Assembly: GCF_026802175.1 (NCBI RefSeq)
Contig: NZ_CP113797.1
Coordinates: 4,565,026 to 4,629,025 of the forward strand
Source of the DNA: Thermocoleostomius sinensis A174
Lineage (GTDB): Bacteria; Cyanobacteriota; Cyanobacteriia; Elainellales; Elainellaceae
DNA length: 64,000 bases
Reading direction: 5' to 3'
In this document: positions 9,952-19,204 of the stretch, piece after piece
How the letters are laid out: every line of letters begins with the position of its first letter
Position numbering within the stretch: position 1 is the first letter of the stretch
Notes under the pieces: generated by a model
The model's input: the letters and a program-made list of their open reading frames with translations, nothing else
Told to the model about the DNA's origin: nothing
Databases searched by the model: none
Program-made: the position numbers and the translations under genes

Positions 9952-10148
9952 TTAGAACCTCCCAGAACCATACGCTCTATGACACTCACACTTAGAATTG
10001 CCAGATCTATGAAATCCCTGCGGTTGAAACCACTTCGGTGGAAAATGTATTGCAACTTGACTTCTCAACTTCAGTACTTCTTCACGACTTCTTCAACAGC
10101 TTGTTCATTGCGATCGAGCTTATTCTTCACTTGCTACATTCACGGCTG

Positions 10149-10559
10149 TTATTGCAACCAGCTTGGCAATCGTAGCCAACGATTGAGAGCGTTGACCAGC
10201 CGATCGCGCCGTGAAGCTGGCGGTATATCCGATTGCTGCCATTTTTCGACAAGCTGATGCCCTAATGGAGTTAAACGAAAACTGCTGGTAATGCCTTGCC
10301 CATCTACCTCTCGCCGCAATAATCCGACTTGAATCAACCACAGAAGCTCATTTTCTACTGCCAACTCTGACATCGCTCGCGTGGTGTAGCCAACTTGCAA
10401 CCCCATTTTGCCAGCGATCGTTCTCAGTTCTACACTTTGGTGGCGCATCGTGCGAAATAGCAAAAGCTGAAAAGGTGCACAGCGCAGGGCCCGCTCTGCC
10501 CGCTCCATCGTCGTAGAGGTGTAGCGAATTGGCTGGGTCAATTTGGGAGTTTGGGTCAT
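10149..10559 (-). CDS. Small cyanobacterial protein with winged-helix character, function unknown
   Basis: A 136-residue basic protein. The middle (ELRTIAGKMGLQVGYTTRAM, then NELLWLIQVGLLRREVDGQG) reads like a winged helix: helix, recognition-like helix and a wing ending in SFRLTPLGHQLVEKW. It recalls the cyanobacterial Npun_F0494 family, but I name this only tentatively. No membrane segment or catalytic motif. It may be a DNA-binding regulator. Transcribed alone. Confidence 0.6.
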   Translation of the reverse strand: MTQTPKLTQPIRYTSTTMERAERALRCAPFQLLLFRTMRHQSVELRTIAGKMGLQVGYTTRAMSELAVENELLWLIQVGLLRREVDGQGITSSFRLTPLGHQLVEKWQQSDIPPASRRDRLVNALNRWLRLPSWLQ

Positions 10560-10922
10560 TTCTCGCGTTTGATGCTAGGTTCGACGAACAGCTAAAACAG
10601 TTGAATGCAGATTTGGATGCAGTACTCAGGCTTTGAACAACACAAGTGGGATCAACAGGGAACTGTCGGAGAGCAGCTAGCTTGAACGAATCTTGAACGA
10701 ATCTTGATAGAGTACTGCTCCCGATCATAAAGGGTTTCCCCAATTACGGGAAAATCTACCGATTCCATGTTAGTTCATTCAATTTCTTTTAAAGTGCTTT
10801 GGCTTTATGATTTGATACTTCAAAATTGTTTTTTTGTGGGCATTGCTGCTCAGTGAGACAATCCTCACTGCGGATCGTGGCTTTTAAGCATCATAATTTT
10901 TTAAGAAGTGTGGAGAATGATC
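10560..10922. other. 363-bp divergent intergenic region
   Basis: Lies between a leftward small gene and a rightward NUDIX gene, so it should hold both promoters. It contains CTTGAACGAAT twice in tandem plus a third partial copy (10681-10707), an A/T-rich stretch with a run of seven T (10830-10836), and a perfect 7-bp hairpin CAGTGAG/CTCACTG with a 6-base loop (10851-10870) about 50 bases before the NUDIX start. No small gene was found. Confidence 0.6.
10681..10707. repeat. 11-bp direct repeat, two and a half copies
   Basis: CTTGAACGAAT at 10681-10691 and 10692-10702, then CTTGA. Located in the upstream region of the winged-helix-like gene, so it could be an operator for it, but nothing beyond the repeat itself supports that. 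Confidence 0.7.
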
Positions 10923-11396
10923 ATGACCGATCACGCACGTGTTCATACCAACAGCGTGTTCAACGACGAAGCATTTGGCATTGTGCCGATCGATCGGCGA
11001 AGCAACGGTGATCACTTTTTGCTGATTCAACATCATGCAGGACATTGGGGGTTTCCCAAAGGTCATGCCGAAGCCGAAGAATCGCCACAAGTAGCAGCCT
11101 GCCGAGAATTTGAAGAAGAAACAGGTATTCAAGACTATACATTGCTTCCAGTTTCTTTTACTGAAAAATATTGCTTTATAGAGTCAGGACGCACGATTGA
11201 GAAAACGGTTGTATACTTTCCAGCTTTTGTGCGATCAAATGCCGTGATTTGCCAAGCTAAAGAAATTCGCGATTTCGCCTGGTTGACCTATGAGGCAGCA
11301 CTAGAAAAGCTGACCTTTGCGCAGGCAAGACAGCTACTAACTGCTGTGAGGCACTATCTGGTAGAGCAGGAAGATCTAAAAGATCTAATTGATTGA
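10923..11396 (+). CDS. NUDIX hydrolase, diadenosine tetraphosphatase-like
   Basis: The NUDIX box GHAEAEESPQVAACREFEEETG is complete in its key residues (G, E, REFEEE). The short core, HHAGHWGFPKGHAE and the late FAWLTYEAAL pattern resemble bis(5'-nucleosyl)-tetraphosphatases. I chose the ATG at 10923 because GGAG (10912-10915) sits seven bases before it; ATG 10917 is an alternative two codons earlier. Gives 157 residues. Single gene. Confidence 0.85.
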   Translation: MTDHARVHTNSVFNDEAFGIVPIDRRSNGDHFLLIQHHAGHWGFPKGHAEAEESPQVAACREFEEETGIQDYTLLPVSFTEKYCFIESGRTIEKTVVYFPAFVRSNAVICQAKEIRDFAWLTYEAALEKLTFAQARQLLTAVRHYLVEQEDLKDLID

Positions 11397-11485
11397 GCAA
11401 CTCAAGCACCCATCCGTTCAGATGTCTCTTACCTCAGTCCTAGCATTGTGAGCGCTATTAAAGCAATCGAAGGAGCAACCAAGCA

Positions 11486-12484
11486 GTGAGTGAATCATTC
11501 GTTCCAGTCATTCATCCGGTAAGAGATCCCAGTTTGCGGGCGATCGTGCTCCGAAGTGTCCCACTTTTCTATCGTGAAGGTGCAGATCCGACACTCGATC
11601 GTCCACCTCATGTTCGGGCAGGCTCTAGCTTAAGCTGGTTCGGCGATCGGCTGGCTCTGGTTCAAGATGATGCTAACTTTTTAGCACTCATTGATCCCCA
11701 AAGTTTGGCAGTCGAAGCCATAACATTACCGTCTGGAGAAGCAGGACTGCGCCAGTTTGACGATCAACGCGGCAACAAACGATTCAAACTAGATCTGGAA
11801 GCTTGCACCACAATTTCTACAGCGAATGAAGAGGTTTTTCTGGCATTTGGATCAGGATCAACACCCCAACGAGAACAAATTTTGACAGTATATACGGCTG
11901 ACCCTTCTTGCTTGAGGTTACAATCAGCAGCGGCACTTTACGATCATCTCAGACAGTGTGCTGCGTTTTCTGGAAGTGAACTTAATGTTGAAGGGGCAAT
12001 TTTTCAAGCGGGTTACATTCGACTCTTTAACCGTGGCAATGGCGCACCTAAAAACGCACTACTGCCAGTCAACGCAACGGGCGATATAAACTGGGAGGAA
12101 CTCGCGGCTTACTTAGAGGCTCCAGAGCAGCAACAGCCACCTGATCTGCAAAACATCCGCCAGTATGATTTGGGCAGGTTGAACGGACTAGCTCTGACGT
12201 TTACAGATGCCACCGTTGCGCAGCAAGGAATTCTGTTTTCAGCCGCCGCCGAAGACTCACCCGATGTCACTGCCGATGGCATAGTCAGCGGCTCAGCGAT
12301 CGGCATTTTGGGCGATCGTCCGCGCTGGATTGAACTCCGTACACCGAACGGGGATTTGTTCATGGGGAAGGTTGAAGGGCTTTGCCCAACTCAAGATTCA
12401 CATCGGCTGTTGATTGTGACGGATGCCGATGATCCAACTTTGCCCTGTGAACTGTGTGAGGTTGAACTGGCTGGAGATTGGTAG
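11486..12484 (+). CDS. Unrecognised 332-residue soluble protein, possibly beta-propeller-like
   Basis: I do not recognise the family with certainty. The protein has no signal peptide or membrane segment. It shows repeated short beta-like blocks around aromatic or acidic turns (SSLSWFGDRLALVQDDANFL, EEVFLAFGSGST, DLGRLNGLALTFTDATV, SHRLLIVTDADDPTLPCEL), which suggests a propeller of incomplete blades. GTG start with AGGAG (11471-11475) ten bases ahead. It follows the NUDIX gene by 89 bases in the same direction and could be cotranscribed. Confidence 0.7.
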   Translation: MSESFVPVIHPVRDPSLRAIVLRSVPLFYREGADPTLDRPPHVRAGSSLSWFGDRLALVQDDANFLALIDPQSLAVEAITLPSGEAGLRQFDDQRGNKRFKLDLEACTTISTANEEVFLAFGSGSTPQREQILTVYTADPSCLRLQSAAALYDHLRQCAAFSGSELNVEGAIFQAGYIRLFNRGNGAPKNALLPVNATGDINWEELAAYLEAPEQQQPPDLQNIRQYDLGRLNGLALTFTDATVAQQGILFSAAAEDSPDVTADGIVSGSAIGILGDRPRWIELRTPNGDLFMGKVEGLCPTQDSHRLLIVTDADDPTLPCELCEVELAGDW

Positions 12485-13120
12485 GTACGGTAGCGGTCCA
12501 GATTTATCCTTGCCATACAAAAAATCTGTATATGACCGGAATACTCCTCGCTTGAATTGTAAACATATGTATAAATAGACTGCGTGAATACTTCCGAGCT
12601 AGTTTAAGTTGAAACTCGCTCGCTCACTGCTGTAAGTTCCTCTGAAAACAAGCTTCCTAGAACATTATCTATGCTTTATCTAGCAAAATTCCTCTTAAAG
12701 AAACAGAAGAATTTGCAGGTTTCAGTTAACTTAACTTAACATAGTGGGGTATTCTAGTTATAGAAGCAGATAGGTACATATTCCTACTGCTTCTCTATGG
12801 GTACACCTTCAGGTACATCTTCTAATTGATGTGGAGATGGCTTGGTCTGTTAAGCCAAACGTCTATGGGAGAGTTGGGGGGTTACAACCTCTTAGTCTTA
12901 GGATGATTCATCTCAGGATTAACTGGTTCAGTTGCCACTTGCGTTGCTCGCATCTTGTCTCAATCAAGCACAAGACTGCCCAGCATCGAGCCTCCCGCCC
13001 CAAATATCGGTGCACTTCGTTGCAGGCTGAGCGACAGGTTGTTTTCAGATGGCTTAACTCGACTTGGTTAACTCAACACAACCTCAGTCCTTGTTCTTCG
13101 TTCTCTACGGGTAGGCTCTC
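12485..13120. other. 636-bp region upstream of ndhD2, probably a long leader
   Basis: No convincing gene. It holds three head-to-tail TTAAC units (12726-12740), an A/T-rich stretch with TATTCTAGTTATAG (12750-12763) and, directly after, a bulged hairpin (12763-12793). A 97-codon frame opening with GTG at 12831 and ending in an ATGA overlap with ndhD2 has a composition unlike a protein and was not called. If transcription begins near 12760, ndhD2 would have a 5' leader of about 350 bases. Confidence 0.5.
12763..12793 (+). promoter_or_regulatory. Leader hairpin upstream of ndhD2
   Basis: GAAGCAG and CTGCTTC pair over 7 bp, and TAGG with CCTA inside them over 4 bp, with a single bulged A and an 8-base loop. 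Position before the gene suggests an RNA leader element or the end of an upstream transcript; there is no T-run. Confidence 0.45.
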
Positions 13121-14725
13121 ATGATGAGTACGCAATTTCCCTGGCTAACTGTTCTAATTGTATTTCCACTACTGGCGGCGCTGCCAATCGCTTTTCTTCC
13201 GGACAAAGAAGGCAAAACCATTCGCTCCTACGCACTTGGAGCTTCGCTAATAGAATTTGCCGCGATCGTCTATGCCTTCTGGCAACACTACAATTTCAAC
13301 GATCCTAGTTTTCAGTTAGTTGAAAATTTCGCTTGGGTTCCTCAAATTGGCTTGAATTGGTCATTGGCGGTTGATGGGTTGTCGATGCCGCTTGTGATTT
13401 TATCTGGGCTGGTTACAACGCTGGCGGTTTTTGCCTCTTGGAAAGTAACTTACCGCCCGCGCTTGTTCTACTCGCTGATGCTGATCCTCTACAGTGCACA
13501 GATTGGCGTGTTCGTGGCGCAGGATTTACTCTTGTTCTTCTTTATGTGGGAACTGGAGCTTGTCCCGGTATATCTGCTGATTGCCACTTGGGGAGGTCAA
13601 CGCCGCCAATATGCTGCAACTAAGTTCATCCTGTATACGGCGATCGGCTCTGTATTCATTTTAATTGCTGCATTGGCAATGGCCTTCTATGGCGACAATG
13701 TGACGTTCAGCCTCTACGAATTAGGACTGAAGCACTACTCCTTGGGCTTTGAAGTGGCCATGTATGCAGCCTTCCTCATTGCCTTTGGGGTCAAGCTGCC
13801 CATTTTCCCCTTCCATACTTGGCTACCGGATGCTCACAGTGAAGCGCCTGCTTCTGTCTCCATGGTGTTAGCAGGTGTATTGCTGAAGATGGCAGGTTAT
13901 GCCTTAATTCGCTTCAATATTGAGATGTTGCCTAACGCGCATGTTTATTTCGCTCCAGCGTTGGCAGTTTTGGGAGCAGTCGGTGTGATCTACGCTTCGT
14001 TGACGGCATTTGCTCAAACAAACTTAAAGCGACGCTTGGCTTACTCGTCGATCGCTCATATGGGGTTTGTCCTCATCGGTATTGCATCGTTCACGGATTT
14101 GGGTATGAGCGGCGCGGTGCTGCAAATGGTCTCCCACGGGTTAATCGCCTCTAGCCTGTTCTTCCTGTCGGGTGTGGCCTATGAACGGACGCATACGCTG
14201 ATGATGGATCGCATGGGTGGTATGGCTAAACAAATGCCGACGGTGTTTGCTCTGTTCACTGCTGGAGCAATGGCGTCTTTGGCCCTGCCGGGAATGAGCG
14301 GCTTTGTAGGTGAGTTGGCTGTATTCCTGGGCTTCGCTACTAGCGACGCCTACAGCACCACTTTCAAGGCGGTGATTGTTTTGCTAGCAGCGGTTGGTGT
14401 GATTTTATCACCCATTTATTTGCTCTCGATGTTACGAGTGGTCTTCTATGGCAAAACCACCGAAGAGTCTGCCAAGTTTGAACTAACCGACGCCAACCCG
14501 CGAGAGGCATTTATTGCGCTCTGCCTACTGGTTCCCATCATTGGGATTGGACTCTATCCAAAGTTAACGACTCAAACCTATGATGTGAAGACGGTGGCGG
14601 TAACGGCGGAGGCTCGTAGTTCCTTACCTCTGGTGGCCGAGCAACCGTTCCACCTAACTCTTCCCCTTACGGCTCCCTCTGTGTTTGCTAGCGAAACGAA
14701 AGAGCTATCAAGCATTGTGAAATAG
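13121..14725 (+). CDS. ndhD2: NAD(P)H-quinone oxidoreductase subunit 4, NdhD2 type
   Basis: Proton-translocating antiporter-like membrane subunit of NDH-1 in the thylakoid membrane. About 14 hydrophobic segments across 534 residues. Hallmarks are [38 protein letters not shown] and [20 protein letters not shown]. The forms [18 protein letters not shown] and [11 protein letters not shown], and the standalone position without an adjacent ndhF, fit NdhD2 better than NdhD1 (HGEATAP type) as I remember these sequences; the subtype is therefore less certain than the family. A clean intrinsic terminator follows. Confidence 0.88.
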   Translation: MMSTQFPWLTVLIVFPLLAALPIAFLPDKEGKTIRSYALGASLIEFAAIVYAFWQHYNFNDPSFQLVENFAWVPQIGLNWSLAVDGLSMPLVILSGLVTTLAVFASWKVTYRPRLFYSLMLILYSAQIGVFVAQDLLLFFFMWELELVPVYLLIATWGGQRRQYAATKFILYTAIGSVFILIAALAMAFYGDNVTFSLYELGLKHYSLGFEVAMYAAFLIAFGVKLPIFPFHTWLPDAHSEAPASVSMVLAGVLLKMAGYALIRFNIEMLPNAHVYFAPALAVLGAVGVIYASLTAFAQTNLKRRLAYSSIAHMGFVLIGIASFTDLGMSGAVLQMVSHGLIASSLFFLSGVAYERTHTLMMDRMGGMAKQMPTVFALFTAGAMASLALPGMSGFVGELAVFLGFATSDAYSTTFKAVIVLLAAVGVILSPIYLLSMLRVVFYGKTTEESAKFELTDANPREAFIALCLLVPIIGIGLYPKLTTQTYDVKTVAVTAEARSSLPLVAEQPFHLTLPLTAPSVFASETKELSSIVK

Positions 14726-14830
14726 CTGAGGCAGCATTGATGGAGTATCTTGGATGATCGATCGATACAAGCGATACAAATAGGACGGTAGTGAAGGTAG
14801 CAATTGCTGCACTCGTCAACTCATCAGTTC

Positions 14831-14856
14831 AGGGTCTAGAGTTCTAGACCCTTTTT
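14831..14856 (+). terminator. Intrinsic terminator of ndhD2
   Basis: AGGGTCTAG and CTAGACCCT form a perfect 9-bp stem with the 4-base loop AGTT; the right arm runs into TTTTT (14852-14856). It lies 106 bases after the ndhD2 stop. Confidence 0.88.
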
Positions 14857-14938
14857 AGTGTTCAATGCCCTCTTCCTCTTCATAATTGTCATAGCTCCAG
14901 TTTCCTTTCCCATTTGGCAAGATGATATCGGCCAAATT

Positions 14939-14968
14939 TTGATGCTTAGGTACAGTGCAGCCTATCAT
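14939..14968 (+). promoter_or_regulatory. Possible sigma-70-type promoter of the DUF790 gene
   Basis: TTGATG at 14939-14944 and TATCAT at 14963-14968, 18 bases apart, about 40 bases before the ATG at 15009. Matches four of six and five of six consensus positions; only a pattern match. Confidence 0.35.
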
Positions 14969-15008
14969 AGGGGTGTTATGACTAACGCAATACAACCCGT
15001 GGATTGCA

Positions 15009-16232
15009 ATGCTGCCAACTGATCTGTTGATTCATCGGCAGAATGGAGAAGAGATTGTTCCTAAATATTTGCCAATTACCCAAAAAAGCGTGGCAATCGC
15101 CGCAGACTTGATCCATTTATTTCAACAGTGTCACGGAAAAACTCAGGGCGAACTAGAGCAACGGCTCCGAGAACTGGAAGGAACCAGCACTGACTATCGC
15201 ATCAAACGTGGACTGGCGCATCTATTGCGTAGCGAAACCTTCAGCAAATTTGAAATTGTCAGCCCATTAGAACCACAATTGCTGAGACAGCGGGTGTTTG
15301 CCCTCTCTGCCCGCGCCGCTCCTCTGCCGCAAACGGCGCCAAACACCTTAAAAACGATCGCCGCGCAACTGAGCCAAGAACTACAGCAAGAGATTTTTTC
15401 TGAACAAATTCGCACCGGGCTGTATGCTGATTTAGACGAAAACAAAATTTTGACACAGTTCGATGCCCCCAATCCTGAAGCCTTGCTGCATCGCTATAAT
15501 TTGTCGCAGGTACAAGGAATTTTCTATCGTGCTAGTCAGATTTGCATCAATGCCCACCGCAATGATCCGGGTGAATATAAGCTACTGTTTCGCTACCTAA
15601 AACTCTTTGGACTGATGACCTACATTGAAGGGGATGCCGATCATGGCTTCACGATTTCGATCGATGGCCCTACCAGTTTATTCAAGCCCAGTACTCGTTA
15701 TGGGCTTGACATTGCTAAGCTCATTCCAGCCTTACTGCACGTTTCCAAATGGAGCCTTGTGGCTGATTTACAACTACGCGATTCCTATAGCAAAACCAAT
15801 AGAACGGGTCGTTTCACCTTGGATTCTCAGTGCAATTTGGTGACGCACTATCCCCCTGGTAAACCCTACGACAGCTTGTTGGAATCTGCTTTTGTCGATC
15901 GCTGGCAGTCCACAAAAACTGAATGGCGCTTAGAAAGGGAAGTCGATTTAATTCCCATTCCCGGCAGTGTCATGATTCCCGATTTCCGCGTAGTGCATCC
16001 TGATGGTCGATCGTTTTTGCTGGAAATTGTGGGCTACTGGCGACCGGAATATTTGCGCAAGAAATTTTCACAAGTGCGGCAGTCAGGATGCTCTAATTTA
16101 ATTTTGGCGATTTCAGAACGCTTGAATTTGGAAAAAGCGGGTGTGCACGTTAGGAACTGCCCTGCTCAGGTGATTTGGTTCAAGGATAAGCTGTTACCGA
16201 AGGCGGTTCTGGCGGTGTTGGATGGGAAGTAG
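15009..16232 (+). CDS. DUF790 family protein, Bax1-like nuclease
   Basis: A 407-residue protein opening MLPTDLLIHRQNGEEIVPKY, the usual start of DUF790. In archaea the DUF790 protein Bax1 is the nuclease partner of the XPB helicase. Near residues 315-345 there is an EREVDLIPIPGSVMIPDF block followed by FLLEIVGYW; this PD...(L)E-x-V arrangement resembles a PD-(D/E)xK-type nuclease core with the lysine replaced. The N-terminal two thirds are helical. No helicase gene is adjacent; the nearest SF2 helicase in the window is 12 kb away. Function as a DNA repair nuclease is by family only. Confidence 0.82.
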   Translation: MLPTDLLIHRQNGEEIVPKYLPITQKSVAIAADLIHLFQQCHGKTQGELEQRLRELEGTSTDYRIKRGLAHLLRSETFSKFEIVSPLEPQLLRQRVFALSARAAPLPQTAPNTLKTIAAQLSQELQQEIFSEQIRTGLYADLDENKILTQFDAPNPEALLHRYNLSQVQGIFYRASQICINAHRNDPGEYKLLFRYLKLFGLMTYIEGDADHGFTISIDGPTSLFKPSTRYGLDIAKLIPALLHVSKWSLVADLQLRDSYSKTNRTGRFTLDSQCNLVTHYPPGKPYDSLLESAFVDRWQSTKTEWRLEREVDLIPIPGSVMIPDFRVVHPDGRSFLLEIVGYWRPEYLRKKFSQVRQSGCSNLILAISERLNLEKAGVHVRNCPAQVIWFKDKLLPKAVLAVLDGK

Positions 16233-16309
16233 GGGAGAGGAAGTAGGAAGAGCGTTGCACAACTTGGAATGTATCCAAAGAGACTCCACGAAGGTGGCTG
16301 TAGACTTGA

Positions 16310-18850
16310 CTACGGTATTAACGAGGGACATCCATCGGCTTTATCGTCTATCACTTTACCAATCAACTGGGTGGCCATTTCGACCCCTACAGGTTTACAG
16401 AACAAATAGCCTTGTGCCTGATCACAGTAAAGCGCCTTTAGTTGGACTAACTGTTTTTGGGTTTCGACTCCTTCTGCAATCACTTCCATGCCTAAATTCC
16501 ATGCCAAGGTAATGATAGTCCGAACAATGGCCAGTTGTTCACCATCGGTATCAATCTTGCTGGTAAACGATCGATCAATCTTCAGGGTGTCGATGGGAAA
16601 GCGATGCAAATAACTAAGCGACGAATAGCCTGTGCCAAAATCATCAATGGCTAAACCAATACCTAGATCTTGTAATTGAGTCAGTGTCGTAATCGCTGCC
16701 TCGGCGTTTTCCATCAATACACTTTCAGTAATTTCAAGTTTTAGATAGCGGGCTTCTAGTTGCGTTTCCTGCAAAATTTGATGGATTTCATCAATCAATT
16801 GAGGAGTAAATTGTTTGCTCGATAAATTGACATTAATTGTGAGAGTCAGGTCTGGGTGCTGTTGACGCCACTGCTGCATTTGACGACAAGCTGCTTGTAA
16901 TACCCAATGCCCAATGGGAACAATGAATCCAGTTTCTTCGGCGATCGCGATAAAGTCACCAGGAGCAACGATGCCACGTTTGGGATGCTGCCAACGCAAT
17001 AGGGCTTCAAATCCAACAATCTGTTGATTTCTTAACGACACAATGGGCTGATAATGGAGTAACAGTTCCTGCCGTTCCACTGTTCGGCGCAAATCGGTTT
17101 CTAGCTGCAACATTGCCACGGCCTGCGTATGCATATTGATATTGAAGATTTCCGATCGCCCTCGCCCTTTTTCTTTGGCTCGATACATTGCTGTATCTGC
17201 ATCTCGCAGTAATTCTTCAGGACGAGTGTAGCTCCGATTGCCATAGGCAATGCCAATACTGGCAGCCGTGAAGACTTCGTGACCTTCTAAGTTAAACGAG
17301 AGTGATAATTCTTTGTGAATTTTTTCTGCAAAAGCAATGACACTTAATTGACTGCTAATTTTTTCTAGCAGAATCACAAACTCATCTCCACCTAACCGTG
17401 CCAAGGTATCTGACGAACGTAAGCACTGAGACAACCGCTTGGTAATGGCAATCAACAACTGATCGCCTAGCATATGACCTAAACTATCGTTAATGACTTT
17501 AAAGCGATCGAGATCGATAAAAAGAATTGCAAACTGTCCTGATCCAGCTTGAGTACGTTGAATGGCATGACGCAAGCGCTCAATTAATAGTACCCGGTTA
17601 GGTAATCCAGTAAGCGTATCGTGTAGCGCATCATGCACTAACTTGGCTTCGGCTTGTTTCCAGGCTGTGACATCGGTTTGCGAACCGGCCACTCGACTCG
17701 GCTTTCCCAATGCATCTTGAACAGCGGCTCCTCGCGTCAGCATCCAACGATATCGCCCGTCTTGGTGCAAAATACGATATTCGGTTTCAAAATGAGTTGT
17801 TAGCCCACTGAGATGATCGCTGAGTTGTTGTTTAACCCACTGCAAATCTTGAGGATGAATGCGACCAATCCACTCTTCAATGCTGTTCTGAATTTCATGG
17901 TCTTGATAGCCCAACATTGCTTTCCAGCGAGAAGAGAAATAAACTTCATTGGTTTTTAAGTTCCAGTCCCAGATGCCATCATTAGCTCCTTTTACAGCTA
18001 GGGCATAGCGTTCTTCACTATCACGGAGGGCCGCTTCAGCACGGATGCGATCGGAAATATCAAACTGTAACCCAATGAAACTGATTAAGTTGCCGTACTC
18101 ATCAAAGACCGGATTAATGGTCAGTTCATTCCAAAACGGCGTGCCATCTTTGCGATAGTTGAGAATGACGCAGGTGATCGGGCGAACGTGAGCAACGGCT
18201 TCGCGAATTTGCTGAATCACCCGTGGTTCACTATCGACGCCTTGAAGCAGGCGGCAATTTTGTCCCACAATTTCGCGGCTAGTATATCCAGTCAAGGTGG
18301 TGAAGGCAGCATTGATAAACATCACCGGATTATCCGGTTGCTTGGCATCCGTAATTACCACCCCTGTACTGATATTGGCAACAGCCAATGCCAATTGCTC
18401 TTTGTCTTGTAAAGCTTGACGTAGTTGACTCAGCGTATAGGAATGCTGAATGGCATATCGAATCGATCGTTCTAGAACCGAAGCTGTGATTTCCCCTTTC
18501 ATCAGATAATCGGCGGCTCCGGCTTGCATAGCGGCTACATCAACCGGAGGATCGTCTTGCTCTGTCAGTAGAATCATTGGAGGTTGATTGCGTGGAACGT
18601 GATGAAACTGCTGCATGGCTTCGCGCAACAGATCAAGTCCGTTGTATGGCCCCAAGCGGTAATCAATTAAATAAACATCATGGTGACGTTGCGCAATTTC
18701 TGCCAGCGCTTGATCATAAGATAGAACCCAATCAAGCTGAAACGTTTCCCCTTTAATCTCAGAAAGCAGACTGTGCATGAGAACATAATCATCCTCATCC
18801 TCATCCACCAACAGTACTCTGATTACGGGATACAGCATAACCCCATGCAC
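16310..18850 (-). CDS. REC-LOV-PAS-GGDEF-EAL protein, candidate blue-light cyclic-di-GMP enzyme
   Basis: 846 residues. Receiver domain 8-130 with phospho-acceptor D63 (LIDYRLG). A first PAS, about 155-270, is a complete LOV domain: GQNCRLLQ with adduct cysteine C199, the flavin-contacting N231 and N241 (NYRKDGTPFWN) and Q262 (FIGLQFD). A second PAS/PAC follows at 275-400 (DGIWDWNLKTNEVYFSSRWK). GGDEF at 487-491 is intact, with the inhibitory-site RSSD at 478-481 five residues ahead. The EAL domain has EALL at 615-618, NVNLS, LEITES, DDFGTG, LKID and AEGVET, so the phosphodiesterase should be active. ATG 18838 is an alternative start four codons in. Transcribed alone. Confidence 0.9.
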   Translation of the reverse strand: MHGVMLYPVIRVLLVDEDEDDYVLMHSLLSEIKGETFQLDWVLSYDQALAEIAQRHHDVYLIDYRLGPYNGLDLLREAMQQFHHVPRNQPPMILLTEQDDPPVDVAAMQAGAADYLMKGEITASVLERSIRYAIQHSYTLSQLRQALQDKEQLALAVANISTGVVITDAKQPDNPVMFINAAFTTLTGYTSREIVGQNCRLLQGVDSEPRVIQQIREAVAHVRPITCVILNYRKDGTPFWNELTINPVFDEYGNLISFIGLQFDISDRIRAEAALRDSEERYALAVKGANDGIWDWNLKTNEVYFSSRWKAMLGYQDHEIQNSIEEWIGRIHPQDLQWVKQQLSDHLSGLTTHFETEYRILHQDGRYRWMLTRGAAVQDALGKPSRVAGSQTDVTAWKQAEAKLVHDALHDTLTGLPNRVLLIERLRHAIQRTQAGSGQFAILFIDLDRFKVINDSLGHMLGDQLLIAITKRLSQCLRSSDTLARLGGDEFVILLEKISSQLSVIAFAEKIHKELSLSFNLEGHEVFTAASIGIAYGNRSYTRPEELLRDADTAMYRAKEKGRGRSEIFNINMHTQAVAMLQLETDLRRTVERQELLLHYQPIVSLRNQQIVGFEALLRWQHPKRGIVAPGDFIAIAEETGFIVPIGHWVLQAACRQMQQWRQQHPDLTLTINVNLSSKQFTPQLIDEIHQILQETQLEARYLKLEITESVLMENAEAAITTLTQLQDLGIGLAIDDFGTGYSSLSYLHRFPIDTLKIDRSFTSKIDTDGEQLAIVRTIITLAWNLGMEVIAEGVETQKQLVQLKALYCDQAQGYLFCKPVGVEMATQLIGKVIDDKADGCPSLIP

Positions 18851-19204
18851 TCTATCGAATCGATTGAAATGGTTGGCAACTAAGGAATTTACCTAATTAG
18901 CGATCGGCGTTTGACGATTTAGCTGGTACCACAACTAACTGCAAGGGAACGAACTTGAAAACATTATTGAAGAGACAGCGCTTACCACCGTGAACTGAGA
19001 TTTACTTATAGTTCCCTCAAATTCAACGAATGGCTAAGCTGTCTGAAAAAGAAAGCAGTCAACCACCTAATTGGAGTAGTTAATTGGGCAAAGTGAGTAG
19101 AGGTTGAAACGTGAAGATAGGGGGTATGGTTAGAAGGAATTGCAAGGAATTGACGTCACGAATTCAGCAATGTCTGAAAAGTCTGACCTGATTGATCCCA
19201 TCAA
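18851..19204. other. 354-bp intergenic region, nothing recognised
   Basis: Upstream of the LOV-GGDEF-EAL gene and of unknown relation to the nanE gene end. Moderately A/T-rich. I see no hairpin with a T-run, no tRNA and no small reading frame of protein-like composition; promoter elements for the leftward gene must lie here but I cannot place them. Confidence 0.5.

Noticed and set aside
9952-10148. Cobalamin riboswitch upstream of cobQ
   Set aside because: No B12-box-like conserved block could be found on the minus strand; only a small CCAC/GTGG hairpin.
12831-13124. 97-codon frame before ndhD2 ending in an ATGA overlap
   Set aside because: Composition (many Ser, Arg, His, Cys, Trp; no hydrophobic core) is unlike a protein and there is no ribosome site; the overlap alone is not enough.
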